Assembly (NCBI GenBank): GCA_025355105.1
Contig: JANYAE010000093.1
Location: forward strand, 1 to 53,291
DNA from: Pseudomonadota bacterium
Lineage (GTDB): Bacteria; Pseudomonadota; Gammaproteobacteria; Steroidobacterales; Steroidobacteraceae
Reading direction: 5' to 3'
DNA length: 53,291 nucleotides
A program made the translations under genes and the position numbers. The stretch's first letter is position 1. Every line of letters starts with the position of its first letter. Positions 1-8,605 of the stretch are shown here, piece after piece. Under the pieces are notes generated by a model, which was not told the DNA's origin, did not search any database, and saw only the letters and a list, made by a program, of their open reading frames with translations.

Positions 1-122
1 TTCTCGCTGGGGACTTGATCCCCCTGAAGGGCCGTCGAAGACTACGACGTTGATAGGCTGGGTGTGTACGCGCAGTAATGCGTTCAGCTAACCAGTACTA
101 ATTGCCCGTGAGGCTTGACCAT
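1..122 (+). rRNA. rrl: 23S ribosomal RNA, 3' end (partial)
   Basis: The first 120 or so bases match the conserved 3' terminus of bacterial 23S rRNA, including the AACCAGTACTAATTGCCCGT stretch and the final GTGAGGCTTGACC. The gene enters from the left edge, so only the last helices are present. The exact 3' end is set by analogy with the E. coli end and may be off by a few bases. It is co-oriented with the 5S gene that follows, as in a standard 16S-23S-5S operon. Confidence 0.95.
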
Positions 123-207
123 ATAGCCCCAAGCTGTTTGCAGCTAGGTGGCGGTTTCTTTAGATTGCGACACCATGAAGTGTCTTCACGATTTCCGAAT
201 TGCGGTG

Positions 208-238
208 ATCCGCACGGGGCATTGGCCCCGTGCGAATC
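208..238 (+). other. Stem-loop in the 23S-5S spacer
   Basis: A perfect 10-bp stem, CGCACGGGGC at 211-220 with GCCCCGTGCG at 225-234, has a 4-base loop and is extended by GAT/ATC flanking pairs. It sits 14 bases before the 5S gene. A role in processing of the rRNA precursor is an inference from position; the pairing itself is plain in the sequence. Confidence 0.6.
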
Positions 239-251
239 GCTGAACCAGTTT

Positions 252-368
252 TCCTGGCGGTTATAGCGAGCGGGAACCACCCGATCCCATTCCGAACTCG
301 GAAGTGAAAACGCTCTGCGCCGATGGTAGTGTGCCCTTCGGGCATGTGAGAGTAGGTCGCTGCCAGGA
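252..368 (+). rRNA. rrf: 5S ribosomal RNA
   Basis: The CCTGGCGG start and CTGCCAGG end pair as helix I, and the interior carries the typical CCCATTCCGAACTCGGAAGTGAAA, CGCCGATGGTAGTGT and GAGAGTAGGTCGCTGCC blocks (each given here as recognisable motifs). Length is about 117 nt, normal for 5S. It ends just before a strong terminator, so this is the last gene of the rRNA operon; no distal tRNA follows. Confidence 0.96.
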
Positions 369-378
369 TCCCAACGAA

Positions 379-409
379 GGCCCCGGAGATTAGTCTCCGG
401 GGCCTTTTT
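379..409 (+). terminator. Rho-independent terminator of the rRNA operon
   Basis: An 11-bp perfect stem, GGCCCCGGAGA (379-389) with TCTCCGGGGCC (394-404), has a TTAG loop and is followed directly by TTTTT. It lies 10 bases after the 5S gene. Confidence 0.95.
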
Positions 410-682
410 CTTTGGCGCCGTCGCGCGGCCGTGCGCACCACACCCGCGGCCTTGGCCGCAGGCGGCGCAGCCGCAGCTCGCCCGCGTGCGCGCGGCAGTG
501 GCCGCGGCGCGAGCGTCCGACGGCGGCCGGGCGCGCTACCGTGAGGTGCCCGTTGACGGCGGCACCCGTCCGCTGCGAGTGTCGGGAGTGCTGGGCGCGT
601 GTCGCGCTCAACGCGGCAGCACGCGTCGACGCTCCGTGCCGTCCCGATCACGCCCGGGCGCCGCAGTCACGGAGTTTCCCGC

Positions 683-1108
683 ATGAGCCCATCGATGATC
701 CGCGCGCTGTGCGCTGCGGCCTGCCTGCTGGTGGCCGGCGCGGCGGTCGCCGACGACGCGTCGTGCACGCTCGCGACCCTGCATGGCACGCTGGCCTGGA
801 ACGCGACCTCGACCAAGGCCGGCGTCGCGCATGCCGCCAGTGGCTTCGAATCGTACGATGGCAACGGCCACCTCAAGTACACCGAACTCTTCAGCGACGG
901 CTATCAGAGCGAGACCATCACCGGCACCGGCACCTACACGATCGACGCGAACTGCATCGCGAAGGTGACCTACGACGGCGGCGGCACGCCGTTCGTCTAC
1001 TTCGTCGCACCGGACGGCAGCGCCTACTACTGGGCCAACAACCAGAACACCGGCACCGTGGCCTCCGGTCGGGCGGACCGGGTTTCCCGGGCGCTGCTCG
1101 TCAAGTGA
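683..1108 (+). CDS. Small exported protein of unknown function
   Basis: An ORF of 141 codons starts at ATG 683, preceded by GGAG about 8 bases upstream; a longer reading from 599 lacks a convincing ribosome site. The N-terminus has a clear signal peptide (MSPSMIRALCAAACLLVAGA, cleavage probably after AVA near residue 21). The mature part of about 120 residues has two cysteines (DDASC and DANC), which could form a disulfide, and is rich in G, T, Y and D. I do not recognise a family. It stands alone between the rRNA terminator and hemH; the 410-682 stretch before it shows no other feature. Confidence 0.6.
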   Translation: MSPSMIRALCAAACLLVAGAAVADDASCTLATLHGTLAWNATSTKAGVAHAASGFESYDGNGHLKYTELFSDGYQSETITGTGTYTIDANCIAKVTYDGGGTPFVYFVAPDGSAYYWANNQNTGTVASGRADRVSRALLVK

Positions 1109-1221
1109 CCGACGCCGGCCGCCGAGATCTTGCGCCTCCTGCCGCGGCCACCGGGCCGGCGCGTCGCTGCGCGCCGGTGCCGCTATGATGGCGGTCATGG
1201 CAGCGGGCGACGGCAGGGGAC

Positions 1222-2235
1222 GTGATGGCCTGGTTTCGGGGACCGAGCGCAGCGACTGACGGCACGTCCGAGACCGGCGTGGTGCTGGTCAACCTGGGCA
1301 CGCCCGCGGCCGCGAGCTACGGCGCGATCCGCCGCTATCTGGGCGCCTTCCTCGGCGATCGTCGCGTCGTGGAGGCCTGCCCGGCCTACTGGTACCCGCT
1401 GCTGTGGGGCCCGATCCTGACGTTTCGGCCGTTCCGCACCGCCAAGCTCTACCAGGCGGTCTGGACGCCGCAGGGCTCGCCGCTCCTCGTTCATTCACGT
1501 CACCTCGCGCAGGCGCTGCAGACGCAGCTCGGCGATCCGGCCCGGGTCCTCGTTGCGCTCGCGATGACCTACGGCGAGCCGTCGATCGGCGCCGCGCTCG
1601 AGCGCTTCGCGGCCGCCCGCATCCGCCGGCTGGTCGTGCTGCCGCTCTACCCGCAGTACTCCGGCAGCACCACCGGCGCGGTATTCGACGTCGTCGCCCG
1701 CGAGCTGTCGCGATACCGCTACGTACCGGAGCTGCACTTCGTCTCTGACTACCACGCGCACCCGGCCTACATCGCGGCGCTCGCCGCGAGCGTGCAGGCG
1801 AGCTTCGCGACGCACGGTCGCGCGCACCTCGTGCTGTCGAACCACGGCATCCCGGTCAAGTACGTCGCCGCCGGTGACCCGTACCAGCAGCAGGTGCAGC
1901 GCACGACCGAGCTGCTGGTCGCCGCGCTCGGCCTCACCCGCGCCGACTACAGCGAGGCGTTCCAGTCGCGCTTTGGGCCCACCGAGTGGCTGCAGCCGTA
2001 CACCGACGAGCGTCTGCTCGCGCTCGCCGCCGAGGGCGTGCGCGCAGTGACCGTCGTGACGCCGTCATTCGCGGTGGACTGCCTCGAGACGCTCGAGGAG
2101 ATCGCCGTGACCTCGCGCGCCAAGTTCCTGGCCGCCGGCGGCGAGCGCTTCACGCTCGTGCCTGCCCTCAACGACTCGCCCGCGCACGTCGCCGCCCTGG
2201 CCGCGGTGCTGCGCAGCGCCGCCGCCGGCACCTGA
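1222..2235 (+). CDS. hemH: Ferrochelatase
   Basis: 337 residues. It inserts Fe2+ into protoporphyrin IX, the last step of protoheme synthesis, at the cytoplasmic membrane face. Visible family marks are the N-terminal VVLVNLGTP, the VVLPLYPQYSGSTTG block, LSNHGIP carrying the metal-binding histidine, the FQSRFGPTEWLQPYTDE signature and VDCLETLEEI with the catalytic glutamate. Length is normal for the bacterial enzyme (about 320-340). Translation can start at GTG 1222 or ATG 1225, both behind AGGGG. A TATGAT -10-like hexamer near 1184 is a possible promoter element. The gene is not overlapped with plsY, which begins 85 bases later. Confidence 0.95.
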   Translation: MMAWFRGPSAATDGTSETGVVLVNLGTPAAASYGAIRRYLGAFLGDRRVVEACPAYWYPLLWGPILTFRPFRTAKLYQAVWTPQGSPLLVHSRHLAQALQTQLGDPARVLVALAMTYGEPSIGAALERFAAARIRRLVVLPLYPQYSGSTTGAVFDVVARELSRYRYVPELHFVSDYHAHPAYIAALAASVQASFATHGRAHLVLSNHGIPVKYVAAGDPYQQQVQRTTELLVAALGLTRADYSEAFQSRFGPTEWLQPYTDERLLALAAEGVRAVTVVTPSFAVDCLETLEEIAVTSRAKFLAAGGERFTLVPALNDSPAHVAALAAVLRSAAAGT

Positions 2236-2320
2236 CGATCGCCGCCCCGCCCCGCCCCGCGCCGCGCCGCGCCGGCCGGGCGCTGGCCGATGCTAGACTC
2301 ATCGCGCCGCGAGGACTTCC

Positions 2321-2974
2321 ATGCTCGAGCTCGCCGTCAAGTCGCTGATCGGGTACCTGCTCGGATCGCTCCTGGGCGCGCTCCTCCTGGGCGCGCTCAA
2401 GGGCGTCGACATCCGCACGCTTGGCAGCGGCAACGCTGGCGGCACCAACGCGCTGCGCACCCAGGGCAAGCTGTTCGCGCTCGGCGTCGTCGTCATCGAC
2501 GTGGCCAAGGGCTGGTTCGCGGCACGCGTGCTGCCCGGCCTCGACCTCCCCGGGGTCGGCCTTGATCCGACGCTCGGCCGCAGCTGGCTCGCGGTGGCCT
2601 GCGCCGCCAGTGCGACGCTCGGTCACGTCTACCCCGTCTGGTGGGAGTTCCGCGGCGGCAAGGGCGCGGCGACGATCCTCGGCGTGCTGCTCGGGCTCGA
2701 GCCGCGGCTGCTCGCGCCGGTGCTCGGCGTCTGGCTCGCGGTCGTCATGCTGACCGGCTTTGTCGGTCTCGCCACGATACTCGCGGTCGCGGCGCTGCCG
2801 CTCGCGACGCGCTGGATCGTGCCGGGGCAGGCGGCGCTGTTCGCCTTTGCGCTGGCGATGGCGGTGTTCGTCGTCTACACACACCGCGAGAATATCGCGC
2901 GGATGCGCGCCGGCACCGAGAACCGCGCCCGCCGGCTGTGGCTGCTGCGGCCGCGCGAGGCGGAGCGCGGATGA
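2321..2974 (+). CDS. plsY: Glycerol-3-phosphate acyltransferase PlsY
   Basis: 217 residues. PlsY is the membrane acyltransferase that moves the acyl group from acyl-phosphate to glycerol-3-phosphate, giving lysophosphatidic acid, the first step of phospholipid synthesis. The three glycine-rich family motifs are present: LGSGNAGGTNALR near residue 32, the WWEFRGGKGAAT block near 107 and the C-terminal YTHRENIARMRAGTE. Several hydrophobic segments fit a five-helix membrane protein. The last four bases (ATGA, 2971-2974) overlap the birA start, so the two are probably translationally coupled. A TAGACT -10-like box about 25 bases upstream of the ATG is a possible promoter. Confidence 0.95.
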   Translation: MLELAVKSLIGYLLGSLLGALLLGALKGVDIRTLGSGNAGGTNALRTQGKLFALGVVVIDVAKGWFAARVLPGLDLPGVGLDPTLGRSWLAVACAASATLGHVYPVWWEFRGGKGAATILGVLLGLEPRLLAPVLGVWLAVVMLTGFVGLATILAVAALPLATRWIVPGQAALFAFALAMAVFVVYTHRENIARMRAGTENRARRLWLLRPREAERG

Positions 2975-3951
2975 AGCGGCGCGGCGCGCTGCTGCGACTG
3001 CTGGCCGCCGGCCAGCCGGTGACCGCCGCGGCGCTCGCGGCGGCGCTCGGTGCCACGGCGGCCGAGCTCGAGTGCGAGCTCGGCGCGCTGGCCGACTGGG
3101 GCCTCGCGGCGCTGCGCACCGCGGACGGCTATCGGCTCGAACTGCCGCTGGACCTGCTCGATGCCGCCGCGCTCGAGGCGGCGCTCGGCGCCGCGACGCG
3201 CGCGCGCCTCGAGCGCCTTGAGGTCCACGACGAACTCGACTCGACCAACGCGCGACTGCTCGCGGACAGCGACCTCGGCGCCGGCCGCGTCCGCGTGGCC
3301 CTCGCCGAGTACCAGCGCGCCGGCCGCGGCCGCCGCGGCCGCGACTGGCTGCAGCCCTTCGGCAGCGGGCTGTGCCTGTCGCTGGCCTGGCTGTTCGAGA
3401 CACCGCCTGCCGCGCTCGGCGCCCTCAGCCTCGCCGCCGGAGTCGCGGCGCTGCGCGCGCTGTCGCGCTGTGGGGTCACGGGCCTCTCGCTCAAGTGGCC
3501 GAACGACATCCAGAAGGACGGTGGCAAGCTCGGCGGCATGCTCGCCGAGCTGCGGCTCGAGGCCGCCGGACCTGCCTACATCGTGATCGGCGTCGGCCTC
3601 AACGTGCGCCTGCCGACCAACGCGCGGTTCGCGATCGCCTCCGCCGGCGGCGTGCCGCCGGCGGACCTCGCCGGCGGGCCGCTGCCGTCACGCACCGCAC
3701 TTGCCGCGGCGCTGGTCGAGGAACTCGTGGGCGCGCTCGCCGTGTTCGAGGCCGAAGGCTTCGCGCCGTTCATGGCCGAGTGGAGCCGGGCGGACGCGCT
3801 GCGCGACCGGACGGTACGCGTGCACGGCGCCGATCGGGTCCGCGACGGCGTCGCGCGCGGCATCGCGCCGGACGGCACGCTGTGCGTCGAAATCGCGGGC
3901 CAGCTCGAGCACCTCACGGCCGGCGAAGTCACGCTGCGGGCGGTCGCGTGA
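2971..3951 (+). CDS. birA: Biotin--[acetyl-CoA carboxylase] ligase / biotin operon repressor BirA
   Basis: 326 residues. It makes biotinyl-5'-AMP and transfers biotin to the carboxyl carrier protein of acetyl-CoA carboxylase. An N-terminal winged-helix region (about residues 1-65) is retained, so this is a bifunctional ligase/repressor-type BirA. Catalytic landmarks are STNARL, the GRGRRGRDW adenylate-binding loop, LKWPNDI, KLGGMLAE and the IGVGLNV block, followed by the small C-terminal domain. The start ATG overlaps the plsY stop and the stop overlaps the coaX GTG, a compact operon. Confidence 0.95.
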   Translation: MKRRGALLRLLAAGQPVTAAALAAALGATAAELECELGALADWGLAALRTADGYRLELPLDLLDAAALEAALGAATRARLERLEVHDELDSTNARLLADSDLGAGRVRVALAEYQRAGRGRRGRDWLQPFGSGLCLSLAWLFETPPAALGALSLAAGVAALRALSRCGVTGLSLKWPNDIQKDGGKLGGMLAELRLEAAGPAYIVIGVGLNVRLPTNARFAIASAGGVPPADLAGGPLPSRTALAAALVEELVGALAVFEAEGFAPFMAEWSRADALRDRTVRVHGADRVRDGVARGIAPDGTLCVEIAGQLEHLTAGEVTLRAVA

Positions 3952-4706
3952 CCCTGCTCGTCGACGCCGGTAACACCGGCCTCAAGTGGGCGCGGCTGGT
4001 CGACGGCCGGCTGACCGGCCTGGACTCGGCCACGCACCGCGGCGTGGAGCCCGAGGCGTGGCAGCCGCGGCTTGCCGCGCTCGCTCAGGCGCCGCGCCGC
4101 GTCATCGTCGCCAACGTCGCCGGCCACGCCTTCGAGGCGCGCTTTCGCGACTGGGCCGAAAGGCAGTGGCAGGTGACGCCGGAGTTCCCGGCGGCGACCG
4201 CGGCGCGGCTCGGCCTCAGGAACGCCTACGTGCGGCCCGGCGCGCTCGGCATCGATCGCTGGCTGGCGATGCTCGCGGCCTGGCGCGAGGCCGGCGTGCC
4301 GCTGCTGGTGGCGAGCGCCGGCACCGCGTTCACCGTCGACCTGGTCGACGGCGACGGACTGCATCGCGGCGGCTGCATCGTGCCGGGCGAGCGCCTGATG
4401 CGCGAGGCGCTGCACGCGCAGACGAGTGGCGTCGCCGCTGCCGCGCTGCTCGACCTCGCCGCGGTGGAGGGCACCTTCGGCATCAACACCGCCGGGGCCG
4501 TGCAGCAGGGCGCCCGCCTCGCGCTGGCCTCGCTGGTCGATCGCGCCGCGCGGGTGCTCGAGGCGGCCAGCGGCCGGGCACCGCGGATCTTCGTCGCCGG
4601 CGGCGCGGCGCCTGAGATCGCGCCGCTCGTCAGCCGTGCCGTCGAAGTCGCGCCGCACCTCGTGCTCGCCGGCCTGGCCCTGATCGCGGCGGAGCGCCCG
4701 GCATGA
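3948..4706 (+). CDS. coaX: Type III pantothenate kinase CoaX
   Basis: 252 residues. It phosphorylates pantothenate, the first step of coenzyme A synthesis. The acetate-kinase-like phosphate loop LLVDAGNTGLKW is at the N-terminus; GALGIDRWLAMLAA, the SAGTAFTVDLVD block and the GGCIVPG segment follow in the usual order. The GTG start overlaps the birA stop (GTGA), and the stop overlaps the next ATG. Pairing of birA and coaX is common in gamma- and betaproteobacteria. Confidence 0.95.
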   Translation: MTLLVDAGNTGLKWARLVDGRLTGLDSATHRGVEPEAWQPRLAALAQAPRRVIVANVAGHAFEARFRDWAERQWQVTPEFPAATAARLGLRNAYVRPGALGIDRWLAMLAAWREAGVPLLVASAGTAFTVDLVDGDGLHRGGCIVPGERLMREALHAQTSGVAAAALLDLAAVEGTFGINTAGAVQQGARLALASLVDRAARVLEAASGRAPRIFVAGGAAPEIAPLVSRAVEVAPHLVLAGLALIAAERPA

Positions 4707-5446
4707 AGCGCGTGCTGGTCGGCTTGCTGCTGCTCAACCTCGTGCTCTTTGGCTACGCGCATTTCGTCGCCGAGCCGGGACCGGCTGCGCCGGCGGCAGA
4801 GCCGCCGGCGCCGATCCCACGGCTGGCGCTGCTGTCGGAGCTCAAGGCGCCGCCCGGGCCAGGCTGCCTGAGCATTGGGCCCTTCGCCGAGCACGGGCTC
4901 GCCGCGCAGGCTGGCAGCTGGCTGCACGGCACGCACCACACCTCGCGCGAGCGCAGCGCCGAGGCCGACGCGCCGGCCACCTACTGGGTGGCGCTGACGA
5001 CCAAGACTCTGCAGCAGGCGGCGCGTATCTCGATGCGGCTCAAGGCTGCCAGTGTCGCCGACGTCGAGGTCGCGCCGCCCGGCGCCAATCAGACCGACGC
5101 GACGGTGTCGTTCGGAATCTATTCGGACCGAGACCGCGCCGAGCGGCGCGTCACGGACTTGCGCCGGCTCGGCGTCAACGCGTTGATCACCGAGCAGCAG
5201 CACAAGCTGACGCAATGGTGGCTGGACGTCGTGTTGCGGGCAGGGGACCCGCCGCTGGATGCCGGTGCGCTGCACAAGGCCGTGCCCGGTGCTGCCGCCG
5301 CGGCGGTGATACCGTGCCCGGCGACGGCGGCACCGGCGCTGCCAACGCCAGCGGCGCCGGCCGCCGGCCCTGCGGCTGCGCCGCCTGCCGCGGATCCGTC
5401 CTCACCGGGGCCGGCGCCGGCTAAACTGCCGGGTGCGCCGGCGTAG
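4703..5446 (+). CDS. SPOR-domain protein
   Basis: 247 residues. One N-terminal hydrophobic segment (residues 4-22, VLVGLLLLNLVLFGYAHFV) is probably an uncleaved anchor. Residues about 90-175 read as an SPOR domain (YWVALTTK..LQQAARISMRLK.., VSFGIYSDRDRAERRV..LRRLGVNALI), a fold that binds denuded septal peptidoglycan. The last 70 residues are a low-complexity Ala/Pro tail. It follows coaX with an ATGA overlap, a conserved neighbourhood in related genomes. Its TAG stop (5444-5446) lies inside the tRNA-Thr gene. The specific cell-envelope role is not shown. Confidence 0.75.
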   Translation: MKRVLVGLLLLNLVLFGYAHFVAEPGPAAPAAEPPAPIPRLALLSELKAPPGPGCLSIGPFAEHGLAAQAGSWLHGTHHTSRERSAEADAPATYWVALTTKTLQQAARISMRLKAASVADVEVAPPGANQTDATVSFGIYSDRDRAERRVTDLRRLGVNALITEQQHKLTQWWLDVVLRAGDPPLDAGALHKAVPGAAAAAVIPCPATAAPALPTPAAPAAGPAAAPPAADPSSPGPAPAKLPGAPA

Positions 5447-5512
5447 CTCAGTTGGTAGAGCAGCTGATTTGTAATCAGAAGGTCGGGGGTTCGATTCCCT
5501 CCGTCGGCACCA
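5437..5512 (+). tRNA. tRNA-Thr (anticodon TGT)
   Basis: 76 bases folding as a cloverleaf: acceptor stem GCCGGCG/CGTCGGC (one G-T pair), D arm GCTCAGTTGGTAGAGC, anticodon loop TTTGTAA in the stem CTGAT/ATCAG, T arm with GGTTCGATTCC, and an encoded CCA end. The first 10 bases overlap the end of the SPOR gene. In many gammaproteobacteria this tRNA starts a Thr-Tyr-Gly-Thr cluster before tuf; here no further tRNA follows. Confidence 0.97.
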
Positions 5513-5869
5513 GACCGTTCAGAGCGTGTCGACGGCCCGTCTAGGCAGCCGTTGCGCTGGTCCGGCGTCGTGGCCGCGTGCGTCGGTTCGCCTCGTGAAA
5601 GCGGCGGTCGCGGACCGATTCCCGCGCGCGACCCGACTGTCCGCCGACCGCGGCCGCTCCTTGCCGCGAGCGTGGGTCGCTCGCGACGGGCATCCGCTCG
5701 CTGCCGCTGATGGCCTGCGGCGCGATCCAGGCCGCCTGTGGCGACTTCCTCTGGAACGACGATAGCGACGCGGTCCTCGAGCCGTCAGGCCGGAAGCGCC
5801 GGCCGGGCACGGGCTGAGGTAAGGTGGCCGGCGCCGGCGAACATGCGCCACCGGAACCTGGAGAGGATC
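5513..5869. other. Intergenic stretch without a recognised gene
   Basis: 357 bases between tRNA-Thr and the CocE-type hydrolase. Frames here give only short translations without family resemblance. A 6-bp hairpin GGCCGG/CCGGCC (5788-5804, loop AAGCG) lies ahead of the hydrolase, but has no T run. No further tRNA, promoter or repeat is evident. Confidence 0.5.
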
Positions 5870-7636
5870 GTGAAAGTGCTCGTCTGGCTGCTGCTCGGAT
5901 CGGCCGTCACGCCAGCGGCCGTCGCCGCAGCCGCAGCGCCTGCTGCCGGCGTCGATTCCCGCTGGATCCAGGAGGAGAACGCGCCGATCCCGATGCGCGA
6001 CGGCGTGGTGCTGCGGGCGGACGTGCGCCGACCCCGCGGTGACGGCCCGTTCCCGGTGCTCGTCTACCGGACACCCTACGGCAAGCACGAGGCGCTCGCG
6101 GACTACACGACCTTCGAGCACGCGCTCGAGCGCGGCTACGCGGTCGTGGCTGTCGACGTCCGTGGTCGCTACGCCTCCGGCGGCGAATTCCGCCCGTACG
6201 AGAACGAGGGTCGTGACGGCTATGACACCATCGAGTGGGCGGCGGGCCAGCCATGGTCGAACGGCGAGGTCGGCACCTTCGGACTCTCGTACCCCGGCGC
6301 CGTGCAATGGCTCGCGGCGCTGCAGAGCCCGCCGCACCTCAAGGCCATGGTGCCGGCCATGACGTTCTCCTCGCACCGGAACTTCTTCTACGCCGGCGGC
6401 ACGTGGGACCTGTCATGGATCGAATGGATCTGGGACAACATCGCCCCGGACATCCGCGCCAAGCGCGACCTGCCGGGTCCGAAGACGGTGGCGGACGCCG
6501 AAGCGTCCTGGCAGACGGGCGGACTCGACATGCTGAGCGTAGTGCCGCTCAGCTCGCTCGCGGCGCTCAAGGGCATCGCGCCCTACTACTACGACTGGCT
6601 GCGCCATCCGCCAGACGATCCATGGTGGGACTGGGCCGACCTGCGCGACAAGTACGGCCGGACCCAGGCCGCGGTGCTCAACCTGTCCGGCTGGTACGAC
6701 GACAACTACGGCCCTGAGGGCGCGACCACCAACTACGCGGGCCTGCTCGCGGCACGTGCCGGCCGCGCGCCGGACACCGCGCTGCTGATCGGGCCGTGGG
6801 TCCACGGCGTCCGGTCAACCGCGACGCCGCAGGCCGGCGAGCGCTCGTTCCCGGCCTCGGCGGTGATCGACTACGACGCGACCGTGCTCGACTGGATGGA
6901 CCGATACCTGAAGGGTGTCGACCACGCGTCCGGGCGGCAGGCGCCGGTGCGCTACTACGTCATGGGCGCCGACGCCTGGCGGGATGCGGCGAGCTGGCCG
7001 CCGGCGGCGACGCGCACCAGGTACTATCTCGGCCCGGCCAGCGCCGGCCGGCCGGGACCACTCGCGCCGCAGCCGCCGCGGCATGCCGCCGCCAGCGAAT
7101 TCGTCGCCGATCCCGCGCACCCGGTCGTGAACCGCTACGCGGCCTCCGGCGCGCATGACTACCGCGAGCTGGCGACGCGCCGCGACCTGCTGAGCTTCGA
7201 CAGCGCGCCGCTCGCGGCGGATCTCGAGGTGAGCGGGCCGATCGACGCGCACCTCTACGTCAGCTGCGATTGCCGCGACCTCGACCTGTGGGTGCGGCTG
7301 TACGACGTCGCGCCGGACGGCTCGGCGTGGAACGAGATGAGCCCGGGCGTCGACGTGCAGCGCGCGAGCTACCGCGACCCGGCGCGCGGCCGTCAGCTGC
7401 TCGAGCCGGGCCGGATCTATGCGCTCGACGTCACCGGCGCGGTGACCAGCAACCTCTTCAAGCGCGGCCACCGGCTGCGCGTGCAGGTGTCCGGCTCGTT
7501 CTTCCCGAATTTCTCGCGCAATTTGCAGAGCGGCGAGGCCGAGTCCGAATCCGGCCGCGCCGTGCCGGCGACGATCCGCCTCCACCAGGACCCGGCGCAT
7601 CCTTCGTACGTCGTGCTGCCGGTCGTCGCGCACTGA
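5870..7636 (+). CDS. Exported CocE/NonD-type alpha/beta hydrolase (X-Pro dipeptidyl-peptidase S15 family)
   Basis: 588 residues from GTG 5870, chosen because GGAGAGG lies just upstream and the reading begins with a clean signal peptide (KVLVWLLLGSAVTPAAVAAA); starts at ATG 5843 or farther up are possible. The catalytic serine is at about residue 140 in GLSYPG, with acid and histidine candidates in GWYDDNYGP and GPWVHG. The C-terminal part has the jelly-roll galactose-binding-like fold of this family (LEVSGPIDAHLYVSCDCRDLD..). Members cleave acyl esters or peptides (cocaine esterase, glutaryl acylase, X-Pro peptidase); the substrate here cannot be read from sequence. It likely acts in the periplasm or outside. 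Confidence 0.85.
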   Translation: MKVLVWLLLGSAVTPAAVAAAAAPAAGVDSRWIQEENAPIPMRDGVVLRADVRRPRGDGPFPVLVYRTPYGKHEALADYTTFEHALERGYAVVAVDVRGRYASGGEFRPYENEGRDGYDTIEWAAGQPWSNGEVGTFGLSYPGAVQWLAALQSPPHLKAMVPAMTFSSHRNFFYAGGTWDLSWIEWIWDNIAPDIRAKRDLPGPKTVADAEASWQTGGLDMLSVVPLSSLAALKGIAPYYYDWLRHPPDDPWWDWADLRDKYGRTQAAVLNLSGWYDDNYGPEGATTNYAGLLAARAGRAPDTALLIGPWVHGVRSTATPQAGERSFPASAVIDYDATVLDWMDRYLKGVDHASGRQAPVRYYVMGADAWRDAASWPPAATRTRYYLGPASAGRPGPLAPQPPRHAAASEFVADPAHPVVNRYAASGAHDYRELATRRDLLSFDSAPLAADLEVSGPIDAHLYVSCDCRDLDLWVRLYDVAPDGSAWNEMSPGVDVQRASYRDPARGRQLLEPGRIYALDVTGAVTSNLFKRGHRLRVQVSGSFFPNFSRNLQSGEAESESGRAVPATIRLHQDPAHPSYVVLPVVAH

Positions 7637-7645
7637 CGGCGCGGC

Positions 7646-7666
7646 GGCCGGGCCGCGCGCCCGGCC
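7646..7666. terminator. Hairpin between convergent genes
   Basis: A perfect 8-bp stem GGCCGGGC/GCCCGGCC with loop CGCGC fills the 36-base gap between the hydrolase (plus) and livM (minus). It has no T run on either side, so a bidirectional termination role is inferred from position only. Confidence 0.4.
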
Positions 7667-7672
7667 GGGACC

Positions 7673-8602
7673 TCAGCGGCGGCGCCGCAGCGCCGCGAGC
7701 TCGCCGACGATGCCGCGGCGAAACAGCAGCACGCAGGCCACGAACACCGCGCCGATGATTACCGTCACCCAGCCGCCGACCAGGTCGGAGAGGTATTCCT
7801 GCAAGGTCACGACGATCGCCGCGCCGGCCACCGGCCCGAAGAAGGTGCCCGTGCCGCCGACCAGCGTCATCAGGATCACCTCACCGGAGTTCGCCTGCAG
7901 CACGTCCGACAGCGTCGCGAAGCCGAGCACCAGCGCCTTCAGCGATCCGGCCAGCCCGGCGAGCGTCGCCGACAGCACGAAGGCGACCAGCTTGTAGCGG
8001 TCGATCTCGTAGCCGAGCGAGATCGCCCGCGGCTCGTTCTCGCGGATCGCCTTCAGCACCTGGCCGAAGGGCGAGTGCACGACGCGCCGGATGAAGACGA
8101 ATACGGCCACGAAGGCCGCGAGCACCAGGTAATACATCGCGACGTCGGACTTGAGCGGCACGAGGCCGAGCAGCGTGCCGCGCGGCACGCCCTGCAGGCC
8201 GTTCTCGCCGCCCGTGAACGGCGCCTCGAGGCAGACGAAGTACACAAGCTGCGCCAGCGCCATCGTGATCATCGCGAAGTAGATGCCGCGGCGGCGGATC
8301 GCGATTGCGCCGATCAGCAGCCCGAGCAGCGCCGAGGCGGCCGTGCCGGCCAGGATCGCCGGCAGCGTGCCCCAGCCGTGCACGCTCGCGAGCCAGCCTG
8401 TCACGTAGCCGGCGGCACCGAAGAAGGCCGCGTGGCCGAAGGACAACATGCCGCTGAAGCCGAGCAGCAGGTTGAAGGCGCAGGCGAACATCGCGAAGCA
8501 CAGCAGCTTCATCATGAACACGGGATAGATGCCGAGCAGCGGCACGGCGAGCGCGAACAGGCCCGCGAGCAGGTAGAAGGTGCGGCTGAGGCTCACCGAC
8601 AC
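7673..8602 (-). CDS. livM: Branched-chain amino acid type ABC transporter permease (LivM family)
   Basis: 309 residues with about ten hydrophobic segments. It carries the LivM-type core (LLLGFSGMLSFGHAAFFGAAGY near residue 45, IRENEPRAISLGYE with the EAA-like loop that contacts the ATPase, SGEVILMTLVGGTGTFFGP near the end). GTG start lies 3 bases after the livH stop. It is the last gene of the five-gene importer and forms the inner-membrane channel with LivH. Substrate specificity (branched-chain amino acids, amides, urea or aromatic acids) is not decided by the permease sequence. Confidence 0.9.
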   Translation of the reverse strand: MSVSLSRTFYLLAGLFALAVPLLGIYPVFMMKLLCFAMFACAFNLLLGFSGMLSFGHAAFFGAAGYVTGWLASVHGWGTLPAILAGTAASALLGLLIGAIAIRRRGIYFAMITMALAQLVYFVCLEAPFTGGENGLQGVPRGTLLGLVPLKSDVAMYYLVLAAFVAVFVFIRRVVHSPFGQVLKAIRENEPRAISLGYEIDRYKLVAFVLSATLAGLAGSLKALVLGFATLSDVLQANSGEVILMTLVGGTGTFFGPVAGAAIVVTLQEYLSDLVGGWVTVIIGAVFVACVLLFRRGIVGELAALRRRR

Positions 8603-8605
8603 GCG

